Assembly (NCBI GenBank): GCA_030789695.1
Contig: CM061140.1
Span: 79,918,422-79,982,421, forward strand
Origin: Scilla litardierei
Lineage: Eukaryota > Streptophyta > Magnoliopsida > Asparagales > Asparagaceae
Length of the DNA stretch: 64,000 nucleotides
Direction of reading: 5' to 3'
Shown: positions 32,657 through 43,803 of the stretch, piece by piece
Numbering within the stretch: position 1 is the first letter of the stretch
Layout of the letters: each line of letters starts with the position of its first letter
The notes under the pieces: model-generated
Databases searched by the model: none
The model's input: the letters and a program-made list of their open reading frames with translations, nothing else
Told to the model about the DNA's origin: nothing
Made by a program: the position numbers and the translations under genes

Positions 32657-35600
32657 AGATAAATTTCTCAATGAACCTAAACATTATTTACCTTTCTTAC
32701 TGAAGCATAAGAATCAGCAATGGTGGTTTGTTTCTATGGCCTTCCTCTGTCGCTTTCTCAATGCACTCAAACATATGATTCACGTTTTAAATACAATGTC
32801 AAGGAAAAAAACCCCTCTAAAATCACAATGAAGATATTTTTCACCCCAAGCTTTAGCATATGAGAAACTGTGTGGTTCCTGTTATAAGTACATGCTCTTC
32901 TTGTATCTCAAGCTATTTCTTACAACACTTGCAGTTTTAAGCTTCTTGTGTTCTCTAGAAACTTTTTCAATGAAGAAGAGATTATGTTGAGACACACATT
33001 CCCATTCATAGAATATTTTGAGAGCTCTTCATCTGCTACCTGTTGATTAGGAAGCAAAGCTAAGCCTTGCATGTCTGCAAAGGAGTGAATACAAAGCAAA
33101 TGTCCCTTCTACACAACATTTCAGATACATATGTCTATCTAAGTGCCATAGGGATGTATTCCAAGCAGGAAAACACATTAAACTCACCTTCACTATTGTC
33201 ATTAGCACTCAACACTATGAAGAAATATTTTAGGATATGGATCAAATGAAGCGTCAAAACATCTTGCAACTGCACATCAAAAAAAGTTATTAAGGAAAAT
33301 TTTTAGGCAAATCTTGTAGGACATATAAACGTTAATATTTTTTTTAAAAAATTCATCAAAAAGATTCAAATTAATAAACAAAACAGTAATTTCCCCAAAA
33401 AAGAACAATATGCAGCTCATCTCTAATTCCAAAATATTTCAACATCAATTTCATTTTCAATGTGAGGTTAATAAACTTCGGATGCAATTTATGTGCCGAC
33501 TAAAATGTGCGACCATGTCAAGAATATGGGACCAAAAGCTATTACTAATCAAAAGCTATTACTGAGCAGTTCAGCATGCAGTTCAACATGGAGGTCAATA
33601 TGTAGTTCTTGTGACTGCTTGAATGGTTGTTCACCTTCTTCATCCACTCCAATCAAAATCTATTACTAATGCAGTTCATGTGCCTACTTGAGTGCGGAGC
33701 TATTGCTGTAGACTTGGAGTGAACACATAAAAAGGTCCTTCCTACCTAAAAGTATAGATATTGGATAATAATGGATGTAACTATTGAAACTCATTTTAAC
33801 ATGTTTGTTTGAAATTGTTGGGAGGGGGGATCCAGAGTTCATATGTAATCTTATCTGGAACCAAAAAATATTATCAAAGGTAAAACAAACACGCCATTGT
33901 CAACAAATAAATCTTTGGCATAATCGATAGGCTGTAAAAATTTCAACTGTACATTTGACTAAGTGATAAGTTATATGGGGAAAAATCCAAGACAAAGCAA
34001 ACACAAAAAGCACCGGCCACTATGCTAATTCTGTAACTTTCCTGCAGCCTAACAGCACCAAATTGATTGATAATATACATGGAAATGTAATCAAAGGGAA
34101 AGAAAAGAAGTGATGTTGTATATGTAGCGAAATTTTTTTTACAAAAAACATGCATAACTACAATGTCCATCATCCATCGTAATGTAACTCCAACATTAGT
34201 GTATAATTTGTTTTAATTCATATTTGCACACTTTTTACCACCAAAAAGTAGCGGTTTTAGTTCATCTAGATATTGAAGTGATAAGTTGATGCGTTTTGGT
34301 TATGAGATTCAAATTGACCAAAGGTGTGTGTTGTTAGTTATTTAAGTATTGAAATCCGGGAGGGACTAAGGTGGATGCTTTTGGTTTGGTTTACTGATTA
34401 AAGGAATGAATTTTAATAATTTTTATTTCATTCACATGAGCTATTAGATTGATTTCCAATATGAGATATTGGTTGATTTCCAGTGTGCTGGATTCATCTA
34501 AACTAAACTACAGAAAATGGAAATTTGTTTTTTGTCTGCAGATATAATTTCATCATTGTGGTAAAATCTTTTATTGTTGCATAGTTATAATAGAATCTTC
34601 AAATTCTTCCAGAATTGCATAAGCATTAAAGAAACCAATTTGCTTAAAGTGTTGTATGGTCTTCTTAAATCTAAAATCTTGAAAAAGTGTCTGTTGCATA
34701 AAGAAAATTTGTGATAAAATGATGGAGATCTAATGGGTTATGTTGCATGTTTAAAGATTTTAAATTTCCATATATTATAGATTCTACTGTCTTCTTCATA
34801 ACAACTTATCGATTTCATTCAATTGCATAATTTTTTAGATTACAGAGAATAAAAGATCCCTTTGTACCGACGCTGGTTTTCCCCCAATCTATTGATTGGA
34901 AAAGTCTTTTGTCATTCTCTTCACTCCGTGGCAATTAATAAGCCACAGAGCCATATGAACATCTAACTCCAACATTTTTTTCCAAATCAAAAAAACTGAT
35001 ATGAAATGACGAAGTGCAATCTTAACTTCATGAATCAACCTAAACTACCATGAATTAAAACAAATTATACACTAAAGCACTCATATGCTAAGAGATTAGC
35101 AATTGCTCTTCAGTAATGGAGCTAATTTGATGTGCGGTGGTGAAGTCAATAAGGAATGAAGTGCAGAGGGCAGAACAAAATAAAGAAGGCATCAAAAAAT
35201 AGCATCAGGTGATGATTTTGTGCAGGCTTAATTATTAAGGATTTTCATACTTAGTGTGGCAGTTGCAGTTATTATTATAAAGTTAAAAGAATTTTAGTAT
35301 CAAGTCAGGAGTGAATAACATATTATAAAAATCATTTGTTATTAGGGAGATATCTATGATCAACGTATGATTTGTGCTAGTGGATTTTAAAACTGCAAAC
35401 ACTCATACAGAGGGAAATGCATGCATATCTATCATTTTACGACACAACACAGAAACAAAATGTTCTTTCCTCTAAAAATAGCATTTGACCTCTTTGTTAA
35501 AAATTGCCTAACTATATAGAGTTATTAGTTAACTTCTTTACAATATAGTTTAATAAACCTTTGATAGAAATCAAGAAAAAAGTTTTCAGACTAACCCCAT

Positions 35601-36228
35601 CACTTAAAAAAGTTATCGCCGGTGCCTTCGCCCTTTGCCCTCATTCACCCTCGTTTGCCATCCGTCCTTTGCCCATCGTAGATGCCCCTTATCCGCCCTT
35701 GCCAGCATCTTTTAGAGAGAGAGAGAGAGAGAGAGAGAGCTTCCCTTTTTAACAGAGAGAGTTACCACAACCCCTTATTCACAAAAGATTTGGCTTTGTT
35801 AGACATATTCACGAAATATTTAAAAGATTAACCTGACATTTATAATATAACTACATACCGTTAAGAATTTTAACTAAACATTCAGGTCTGAAGAATCACA
35901 TTCTCGAATATAATACACATTAACCCATGCATGTTTGAAGTGAGAACCAAAAGTTATCGCTGGTTCTTTTCTGAGTTTCTTAATGAACCACTTCAAAATT
36001 CAGCCAGATTAAAAAAGGAATTAATAGTGTAATGCGAAAACAATTTTTCATTTACCTTTATTAGTGGTGCTTAAAATAACCAACGTATGTTGGTTTCTTT
36101 GTCTTTTCCATGCGACTTTTTGATTCATCCAAGCTTTGTTTCACTCCCACATTAGTCTTAATCATTTTCGATTGAAAAAACATTAATATTATTAGATTGT
36201 CCATTCTCTTTTGAAAAACCCCAATAAA
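32657..36228. other. H2 AT-rich segment, no recognised gene
   Basis: About 3.6 kb of AT-rich, intron-like sequence with a GA repeat at 35716-35738. Frames of up to about 110 codons show no motif I recognise. Confidence 0.5.
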
Positions 36229-36772
36229 GGTGATCTTTGATGCATGTTACCTTTCGCTCCTTGGAAACAACAGTCTTCGGCCTTCCTCTTCCTCTTTTGG
36301 GTTGATCGAAGACATGTGTTTCTTCCTCGTGTCCCCAGCTATTTTCTGTGAAAAATTAATAATGATAATAATAAATTATTCTGTCACTCATTCAATTCTA
36401 ATATGAATGGAAAATAAAGACATAAAGGAGCAATTTTTACAACTCCATTTTCTTTCTCTTTGAGGGCAGAATCAATATTTTTCTTCACAGGCCTTCCCCT
36501 AACGCGAAAATGTGATCTTGATGCATGTTACCTTTCGCTTCTTAGAAGCAGCTGTCTTCGGACTTCCTCTTCCTCTTTTGGGTTGATTGTAGATATGGGC
36601 TTCTTCCTCCTTGTCCTCGGCTATTTTTTGGGTATACAATCACTCAATATAGTCTATTATGAAGAGGAAAAACAAATACATAAAGGATTTTTAAAACTCC
36701 ATTATCTTTCTTTTTAGGTGCAGAACCAATAGTTCTCTTATTGGCCTTCCACTGTCTCTATTAGGCTTTGAT
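36229..36772 (-). pseudogene. Captured AT-hook exons, tandemly duplicated
   Basis: The minus strand encodes two copies of an exon ending in QPKRGRGRPKTVVSKERK (36231-36350) and QPKRGRGSPKTAASKKRK (36513-36627). They alternate with two copies of a smaller exon with RGRPVKKNIDSALKEKENG (36430-36505) and a frame-broken version at 36700-36772. The RGRP cores are AT-hook motifs that bind the DNA minor groove. The period is about 270-280 bases, so exon pair plus intron was duplicated as a unit. GTAACATGCAT follows each hook as a likely splice donor. The parent gene is not identified; it is an HMG-I/Y-like or other AT-hook nuclear protein. Confidence 0.65.
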
Positions 36773-36889
36773 ACATCCTTCAAATATCACAGATAAATTG
36801 ATTACTAATCGATGACCATGGCACCATAATTGTTTAAAAAGAGCTTCTTTTATTAAAAATATACAAAATAAAGAAATTTACCATAGACT

Positions 36890-37510
36890 TCTCTTCGCCC
36901 TTCTGCTTATGCTTTTAGAGAGGGAAAGAGCCGAATCCACGGCTAAACTCAACTGCTCTTGGAGTGGGAAAGAGCTGATTCCACCGTTTCTCTTTGGTGA
37001 AAAATCCGGCATTTGCATTTATCACCTAATTCTGGTTATGCTCTGCAATAATTATTGTCAGTCTCCATTTTCTACTGATTGTTGAGAACATGCTACCAAA
37101 TAAATATTTATCTCCGATAAATTCTGTAGATCTGTTTCAACTCTGCGAATATTATTCCTTTGGAATGCTATGACATTACAATTTTTTTTCATAACCGACA
37201 TTATATTCTTAAATCCTTGAACCAGATAAATGGGCATTCCTAGTCTAGAATACCCAATGAATGAAAAAAAGAAATAATGAATGTTTTAGAGGATTGGAGA
37301 ATAAAATTAGGAGGCTCGCTTACCCGAAAAACAGATTATTGCACAACACTGGAACCCAATGTTTTGAACATACTTACAGTGGATATGTTGTATGTATCCT
37401 CGTCGTCATTGTTAATTGGTTCATATCTGTCATAGATATCAAAAAAGATCTTATCTACAACCCCAAGCAGGTCGAAGCTAGCCTGTAGTTCCACCTCAGG
37501 GTTGTCAGTC
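36890..37510 (-). pseudogene. Captured acidic exons upstream of the AT-hooks
   Basis: The minus strand reads DNPEVELQASFDLLGVVDKI and YEPINNDDEDTYN (about 37380-37510), followed by GTAAGT, a good splice donor. Lower down, SPKRNGGISSFPLQEQLSL lies at 36900-37020. These probably belong to the same captured gene as the AT-hook exons. The family is not recognised. Confidence 0.45.
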
Positions 37511-38357
37511 TCTGCTTTAGAGGAAACAAATGCTGTACATTTCAGTTGGTGCTACATTATGGGAGTAAGAGCAATAGAACACATACCTGCAATTGCCAAT
37601 AAGTAATAAGCATAAAATTGTTAACAGACATCAGGTGCCATGACATATTTTCAATGTGAAATTTCATCTTGCAACATATTACCTAATTCTATCCAATTAA
37701 TAGGTCCAATAAACAAATCAACAGATCTTATAAAGCCACATAGTTCTTGATAGCAGACCAAGTAAAACTTCTACCTTTCCTTTCCATTTTTTCTTGAACT
37801 TCTTGCTTTCATTCTAACAATTGATACCCAGAAACAGAACATTAATATATTTTCCCCAATTAGAAAACTACCATTTTACTATAACAATCTTTCAAGAAAT
37901 GGGTGCTACTTTTGCTAGTTATTACTTACAGAATCGTCGATATCATTATGTTTTATGGAACTTCCTATAATATTGTAGTAACCAATATCAGATTGTAGGT
38001 AGCGAATAATATTAAGACAACACATGACTAATTTTAAACTTATGAAATATTATAAATATCCTCTTCATATGTAATTTCTCATTGAGGAGCCTCTATTTAG
38101 AGTGTGTTTTCCATTCCAACAAAGTGAAACTTACTGGACATATTTTTCCATAAATCTAGCACCAATGCATGCATTAAAGCGGTAAATTTATTTGTATTCA
38201 GATACATGTACTCAAAAAAGCTTACTACTTCCTTTCCGATGTATCCAAAAAGGCTTACTACTTGCAATGAAGGAAGTGTTAGGAATGTATTGTTGGTTCA
38301 TCTTTCTTTTCATATTGCAGTTAAACATGATTCATATGAATTACCTGAAGGATGTAC
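37511..38357. other. H2 segment between captured genes
   Basis: AT-rich sequence without a recognised exon. The next glutamine synthetase exon (YILERITE...) is not found here. Confidence 0.45.
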
Positions 38358-38662
38358 CTGGAACATCATATATGATCCCCCACGTCAATACCTACACTCG
38401 GACCAACTTGATACTCCCACTGCAAAAACACGAAGATCAAAATATCGACACAAATACAATGAAAAGGAGGAACAAAAGGAATGCAAAAAATAAGTTTGTA
38501 TTGATTACGATAATTTTTGAAGATGACAATTATCTGACCAGGCATAGCCTCCCCATTGGTACCACTGATGTTGATTTTGACATACAGACATGCCTTGGAA
38601 TGAGCATCCGATATATCATGGCAAAATGACTTGTCAGCCCCTATTGTACAATAGTAGGGTCC
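38358..38662 (-). pseudogene. GLN2: Captured glutamine synthetase fragment, plastid (GS2) type, two exons
   Basis: Exon A (38534-38662, exactly 129 nt or 43 codons) reads [20 protein letters not shown], then [20 protein letters not shown]. Exon B (38358-38419) reads [17 protein letters not shown], then stop, CSR. Both follow plant glutamine synthetase, which joins ammonia to glutamate. GDHIWCSR and the SGTNGE form are closer to the chloroplast isoform than the cytosolic one. Acceptors (TTTCAG, TTTTTGCAG) and the exon B donor (CAG/GTACAT) are intact. The exon A donor is ATAATT instead of GTAATT, and the Trp of exon B is TGA. The 114-bp intron is retained. No other GS exons are found, so it is a captured, dead fragment. 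Confidence 0.92.
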
Positions 38663-40147
38663 CTGAAAGTTTCAGATAACTCAAACACATAAATGCCTAA
38701 GTGGTTGTTACTCTTTGAGGTAGAACTAAATATTCAATCATGATTTTGAAGTAAAATTTCAATGAAATTATCCATTACTTTAAGGCCAGCAAGTTCTTAT
38801 CTTAAATTATCTAATATGAGAATAATCAGTTATCTTAAATTATCTAATATGAGAATAATCATCTAATATTAGCAGGAAAAAAATATTAGCAACAAAAACT
38901 TGATTAAAAAAGAAGTAAAAGCAAGTGATAGAAAGGGGAGAATTTAGAAATGAGAAGCATACCAGTGATCACAAACCCTTTACAACCTCAGAAGGAAGAA
39001 ACTCTGAATCAGCTCCAACCCATTATGATGAGTCCCCCAAAAATTTCATTACTGCATTTAAAACTATATAACATACAAAAAAACACCTCTGCAAACTTTG
39101 TTAAACTTCTAAAATTTCTCCAAAAAACGACAACAGCCCAAGTCTCAGAATTCAACAGTCAGCCTCTCTAGAAGCTAGAAAAGAATTCTCACACGCGTCA
39201 AACTTAACCTCTCTGTCTACATCAAAGATCAGTATATAATATCTTCTAGATTACCTAAACATAGCCATATCTCTCAATATTTATATATGTAACATGTAAA
39301 TTCTCCTTTTAAATGCTTTTAGATTTAAAGCTGCATCTGGGTTTCCTTGTGGAGTGGGAAATCGATCAAATAGGAGAAGCTCAGATCCCAATAATGGAAA
39401 AAGGAATTTAATGGAGATTAATGAAGTACGTAGACATTTGCATTTATAAAGAAATAAAAAACTTTTAAGTTTCATCATATTTACTATCTTATTATCCCTA
39501 GTTAATTGCTGGTTCAATGTAGAAATACTTTTATACATGTACATTTGCATCAAAATTAAAACAAAGAGAAGTAAACATGAATATTTATCTTCCACGCAAA
39601 CTACAAAGTAATAGTACAGACATCATCATTTTATTAGAGGAAACTTGCACGTTTGTATGGAACTAATAGCCCCAAATATAACACCAAAGCAAACTTATTT
39701 GGATTTCGATGGAAATTTTTTATCTCGAATGAAAAAAAAAAATATTTTTCTGTTTTCCCCATTATCCCATGTTCTTGATTCAAGAAGTGCATTCTTTTTA
39801 CATACCTACCCATTAACCATAAATCAAGCAGCATGACTAAACGCTAAAAATGAAACACATATGCACCATGAGTTTAAGATTTTATTCTCTCATGTACAAT
39901 TTCAAAGTAGCTTCATGAGCACTGCCATTGCTCATCGTGAAATTGTAACCTATACAAATTTTTCTTCTCAAACTTAAAAGACAATGATGTGCCCTAATGT
40001 GTTTAATAAACATGAAACATGATGGATTTAGATCTGAGCTAACCCCATTTACAAAATAATTCTGAATAGTGTTTAATAATTCAGATGAAGTTTAATGTGA
40101 AGAAGAGTTCAAGGTTCAGAATAAAAAAAGATGTGCAATGCTATCAA
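38663..40147. other. H2 segment, no recognised gene
   Basis: AT-rich. A minus frame at about 39310-39400 (LLLFDRFPTPQGNPDAALNL) looks exon-like, but I cannot assign it. Confidence 0.4.
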
Positions 40148-40515
40148 TTCATTAAGAACAATATAAGAAATGTCACGGACTGGCACCAAACTATATACTC
40201 CATGTCTTTTTCTTTGTCCATTCCAATCCAATTATTAAGAATGAACCAGATAGTAGCTAGTACATTCGAATAAATTTTCCTCATGCAAGCACAAAGTAAC
40301 AAAGAATTCCATGCATAAATCTACTACCTACTCACCAGGACAATATATAAATAAAAAATCCACTTATGTTCCAATGTGAGTAAGCATAATGACGCAACAA
40401 ATCAATCCAAATTTCAAATTTTAACATGAATACATCAATAAGATATCATTTAAGAGATGTAAAATATATACCTCACATCACTCTATTGAAAATTCCTCAA
40501 AGAAATCGAAATTGA
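40148..40515. repeat. Tandem segmental duplication in H2, copy 1
   Basis: It runs from TTCATTAAGAACAATATAAG to AAGATTCCTCAAAGAAA-like sequence. It is collinear with 40604-40972, with moderate divergence and small indels. It ends in TATATACCTC plus ATCACTC, so it may include a duplicated exon edge. Confidence 0.85.
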
Positions 40516-40603
40516 CAACCAAAACCATCATCATGCAACTACAGACAGTAAAAAAGAACATAACAGAAATTATGATTTGATCGCATGATGTGTGAGGATA
40601 TCT

Positions 40604-40972
40604 ATTCATTAAGAACAATATAAGAAGTGTCATAGACCTGGCACCTGACTATATACTCTGTGGCTTTTTCTGTCCATTTTGTTCCAATTATTAAGCATGA
40701 AACAGACAGTTGATGTTACTTTCGAATTAATTTTCCCCATGTAAGCATGAACTAACAAAGGATTCGATGCATAAATTTACTACCTACTCACCAGCAAAAT
40801 ATAGATATCAAAGATCAGTTTCTGCTCCAATGTGAGTAGGCTTAAAGCTACAACAAATCGAACCAAATACAACATAATCTCCTCAAAATTTAACATAAAG
40901 ACAAAGATGTAAAATATATACCTCCCATCACTCATGTTGAAGATTCCTCAAAGAAAACAAAATTGATTCGAC
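40604..40972. repeat. Tandem segmental duplication in H2, copy 2
   Basis: Partner of 40148-40515, offset by about 457 bases. Shared landmarks include CTACTACCTACTCACCAG, AGATGTAAAATATATACCTC and GATTCCTCAAAGAAA. Confidence 0.85.
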
Positions 40973-41381
40973 ATCAGTTCTGGATAGCCAACAACCTTCA
41001 ATAACATTGAGACACAGTACGTGCTCGTGAGATGGTTGCCATTGTGACCTGCAACATGCTCATTCTAAGTATACGATGTAAAAATCGAAACTTTTCAAGC
41101 CCAAATAATAGCTTTGCATCAGAATATGGATATTGATAATTGTTTGAAATCCACAGAATTGTCCTGACAAATCATAAAAAACAGTGAATAAATTGACAAT
41201 GTACACATTATTTTCTCAACTTTTCTGCAATACCCAAATTAAATTAGTAACAAATCTTATGAAAAAGAAACATATTCCCAGTTACTAAAATTTGGCCCTT
41301 GCCCATCAACAAAAATCGGATTTTGGGGCTAATAATACAATAGTTTGAGGCGATTACAAATCTATAACAGTTATCAAATAC

Positions 41382-41543
41382 TTCATTGGTGTGTGGCCCA
41401 TAGACATCTGTAGTATCAAAAAAGGAGATACCTATGTGTAATGTGTATTGAGAGAAATCACTGTAAACCTCAGGGATGTAAACCTCAGGAATCGGAGAGC
41501 TGTAAACCTCAGGGAAACCCATGCAACCCAAAATCAACTTCAA
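41382..41543 (-). pseudogene. Captured aldo-keto reductase exon
   Basis: The minus strand reads KLILGCMGFPEVYSSPIPE, then GISFFDTTDVYGPHTNEV and a GTATTTG donor. LGCMG and FFDTxDVYGPHTNE are the N-terminal hallmark of the plant aldo-keto reductase subfamily (perakine-reductase/auxin-induced protein type). The Asp and Tyr of DTxDVYG belong to the catalytic tetrad. The middle of the exon is degraded (PEVYIPEVYSDFSQ in place of the usual helix). Only this exon is recognised. The cytosolic NADPH-dependent reductase is the likely parent. Confidence 0.85.
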
Positions 41544-41988
41544 TACTTGTAAAGAGAAAAAACAAACAAAAATCAGAATGAGTTAAAGAAACCATGAATG
41601 AGATAGATATATACGTATACCTATAGCCCTTGTGTGCCTGCCCAGCTTCACAGTTCGTCCATCGATGGAAGAAGAGAGGTTAATGCTTTGGCATGAATGG
41701 AATTTCAGAGGGAAGATACATTCCCTTTTGCATTAGTTTTGTTATAAAACTTATATGTTATATTACATGTACATGTACATGTAAAATACATTCCCTTTTG
41801 TATTACATTCTTCATCTGTCTGAGATTTTTCAGTACTCAATACGCCAATAAGGCTCCCAGCTTGCCTTAATCTACACGGTATTGCACGTGTATCCAGATC
41901 ATCCGCTCCAATGAAAATTTAAGGCAAATCAATATACTGAGAATTCTATATAACCAAGAAAAGAGTGGAAGCAGTAGCATACAATCAC

Positions 41989-42320
41989 CTATAGTTTCTG
42001 TGCAGTGCTAGTTTGATCTTTTTTTGCCCAAGATGAGTCCTGATGATTCCCAGAACTTATGGCATAAAACCTTTTTATTCCTTCCTCCCAGAACCGAAGT
42101 CTCAATTTCAAGCTCATTACCTCATGTTCGTTGAGTAGCCTGGTACACAAAACATGATCGATTTTGTGACAATTGAATGCAAACACATGATACAATAATT
42201 AAGATAACCACAGGATCAAGATGGTACTTGAGATTTTGATACCTCTCTTCAAATGCATCAATAACATCGGAGTATGACTGGAGGTTTTCCATAGGGCCCC
42301 ACATGTTGGCGTCCTCGTGC
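41989..42320 (-). pseudogene. Captured two-exon 3' end of an unrecognised gene
   Basis: Exon 1 (42243 to about 42320) reads HEDANMWGPMENLQSYSDVI, then DAFEER, and meets a GT donor. Exon 2 (41989-42139) follows a CAG acceptor, with LLNEHEVMSLKLRLRFWEEG, then IKRFYAISSG, and a TAG stop. The phase is kept across the 103-bp intron, so this looks like the true C-terminus of a host protein, perhaps alpha-helical. I cannot name the family. Confidence 0.55.
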
Positions 42321-42404
42321 CATTTTGCAGAAAATTTGAAAGAAAAAAGTTGGTGTTAGATTAGAAATTTTGAAATCACAAACTTTGGGGTTTTGGATTT
42401 TTTT

Positions 42405-42590
42405 TGACATTGCAAAAAAAAAACATTTCCAAGTCACTCACAATTCAAAGATGTTTGAAGTCAGCAAGCCAAGTGAGGAGAGCCCAAAATCAGTCATTCT
42501 TTCAAACATCCTCCACCAATCATCCAAGTGAAACTGCATCTGCACCTACTTCCTTCGCAACATCAACCATTGCCTGTTATTCACATTAAA
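42405..42590 (-). pseudogene. Captured exon-like piece, unrecognised
   Basis: After a possible AACAG acceptor near 42577 the minus strand reads AMVDVAKEVGADAVSLG and then hits a stop. It is short and ambiguous, possibly part of the same captured gene as 41989-42320. Confidence 0.35.
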
Positions 42591-42719
42591 CATATTTAGA
42601 CTTTTAGTTCTCACTTTCAGGATGGGGGTAAGATATAGGGCAGAGAATTTAATAATGTATACAAAGAACTGAATCTGCACATTCAAAATTATTATTTCTT
42701 AAAACTTGATATTGAACAG

Positions 42720-42821
42720 AATTCAAAAAAGGTCCTATTTTATGGTGACTGGGACAAAAAATATATGACTGGACTTATGACTGTGACAAAATTCAAAAAA
42801 GGTCCTATTTTATAGAATAGA
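42720..42821 (-). repeat. Second copy of the H2 5' terminus
   Basis: Read on minus, TCTATTCTATAAAATAGGAC followed by CTTTTTTGAATTTTGTC matches the H2 5' end at 46010 for about 60 bases. A further partial copy of the GGTCCTATTTTAT block lies at 42734. Either an internal Helitron end or a duplicated terminus. Confidence 0.75.
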
Positions 42822-43703
42822 TAACCAACAGACCAGCTGGGTCTTAACTATGAAAGGAAAAACTTTTTCATAGCCTTCCCTAATTTTTTAGCATTGATCA
42901 ATACATGCCAAATCCTGAATATAATCTAAAAAATCATCAAATAAATTTTGAAGAAGCATGTGCATGAAAGAATACTCACACATGAACAAAAAGAACATGA
43001 GATGATTTTTTCCCAAAAAAATGAAATGAACATGAGAACATGGAACATTGAATTCAATGGCAAAAGACATCGTGTTTTCATAATTGAACAATCAATGTTT
43101 AATGGCAAAAATATGATTCATAATTGAACATGGGATGATATCTCTAGAGCAAAAATCTCACATTGTTTATTTCATCCCCGACGATCCATTAAATTAAAAA
43201 TTTTGACCCAAGAATTTTTTAACAATAGTTCAAGAGTGTTTAATTCTAAGACAAAACCAAACCAAACAAAATTAAAATTTTCTTGGACATTTTTATCACC
43301 TGCTTGCATGTCAAACAAAACTAAAATGAATAAGTTACAACTACAGTAATAAACATTGAAAGGAAATCTTACACATGCACAAAAAGAACACGGGATGATT
43401 TATTCCACACACAAAAAGAAATGAACGTGGGAACATTTTTATCATCTGTTTGCTAAAGGAACATTGAATTCAATGTCTATTGCTAAAAAATAATTCAATG
43501 GCAAAAGACGTCATGTTTTCATAATTAAATAATCAATGTTTGTTCATATGGCAATGTCTTTTTGGAAAAAGCAGAACATTTGTAATAAACGATTTGCATG
43601 TCAAAAGATGATTTTTCTAGGACAAAATTATCAAATTGCTTATTTCAACACTAACAACAATAGAGGTGTCATGTGTAATTTAACCAAGAAAATTCAAGGA
43701 TAC

Positions 43704-43803
43704 AAATCGAACAACAAATCGGTACTTGGGAGTATTATATTTATTTTTACTCGGATTGATGAGCCGTATTCTTGCACGATAATCAGCCTTCCCCTCTGTT
43801 TTG
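43704..43803 (-). pseudogene. RPL5: Captured ribosomal protein L5 exon
   Basis: The minus strand reads [14 protein letters not shown] and [14 protein letters not shown], then a GT donor (GTATCC). These are near-identical to the N-terminal part of eukaryotic 60S ribosomal protein L5 (uL18), which carries 5S rRNA into the large subunit. The preceding residues and the rest of the protein are missing, so this is one captured exon. Confidence 0.93.
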
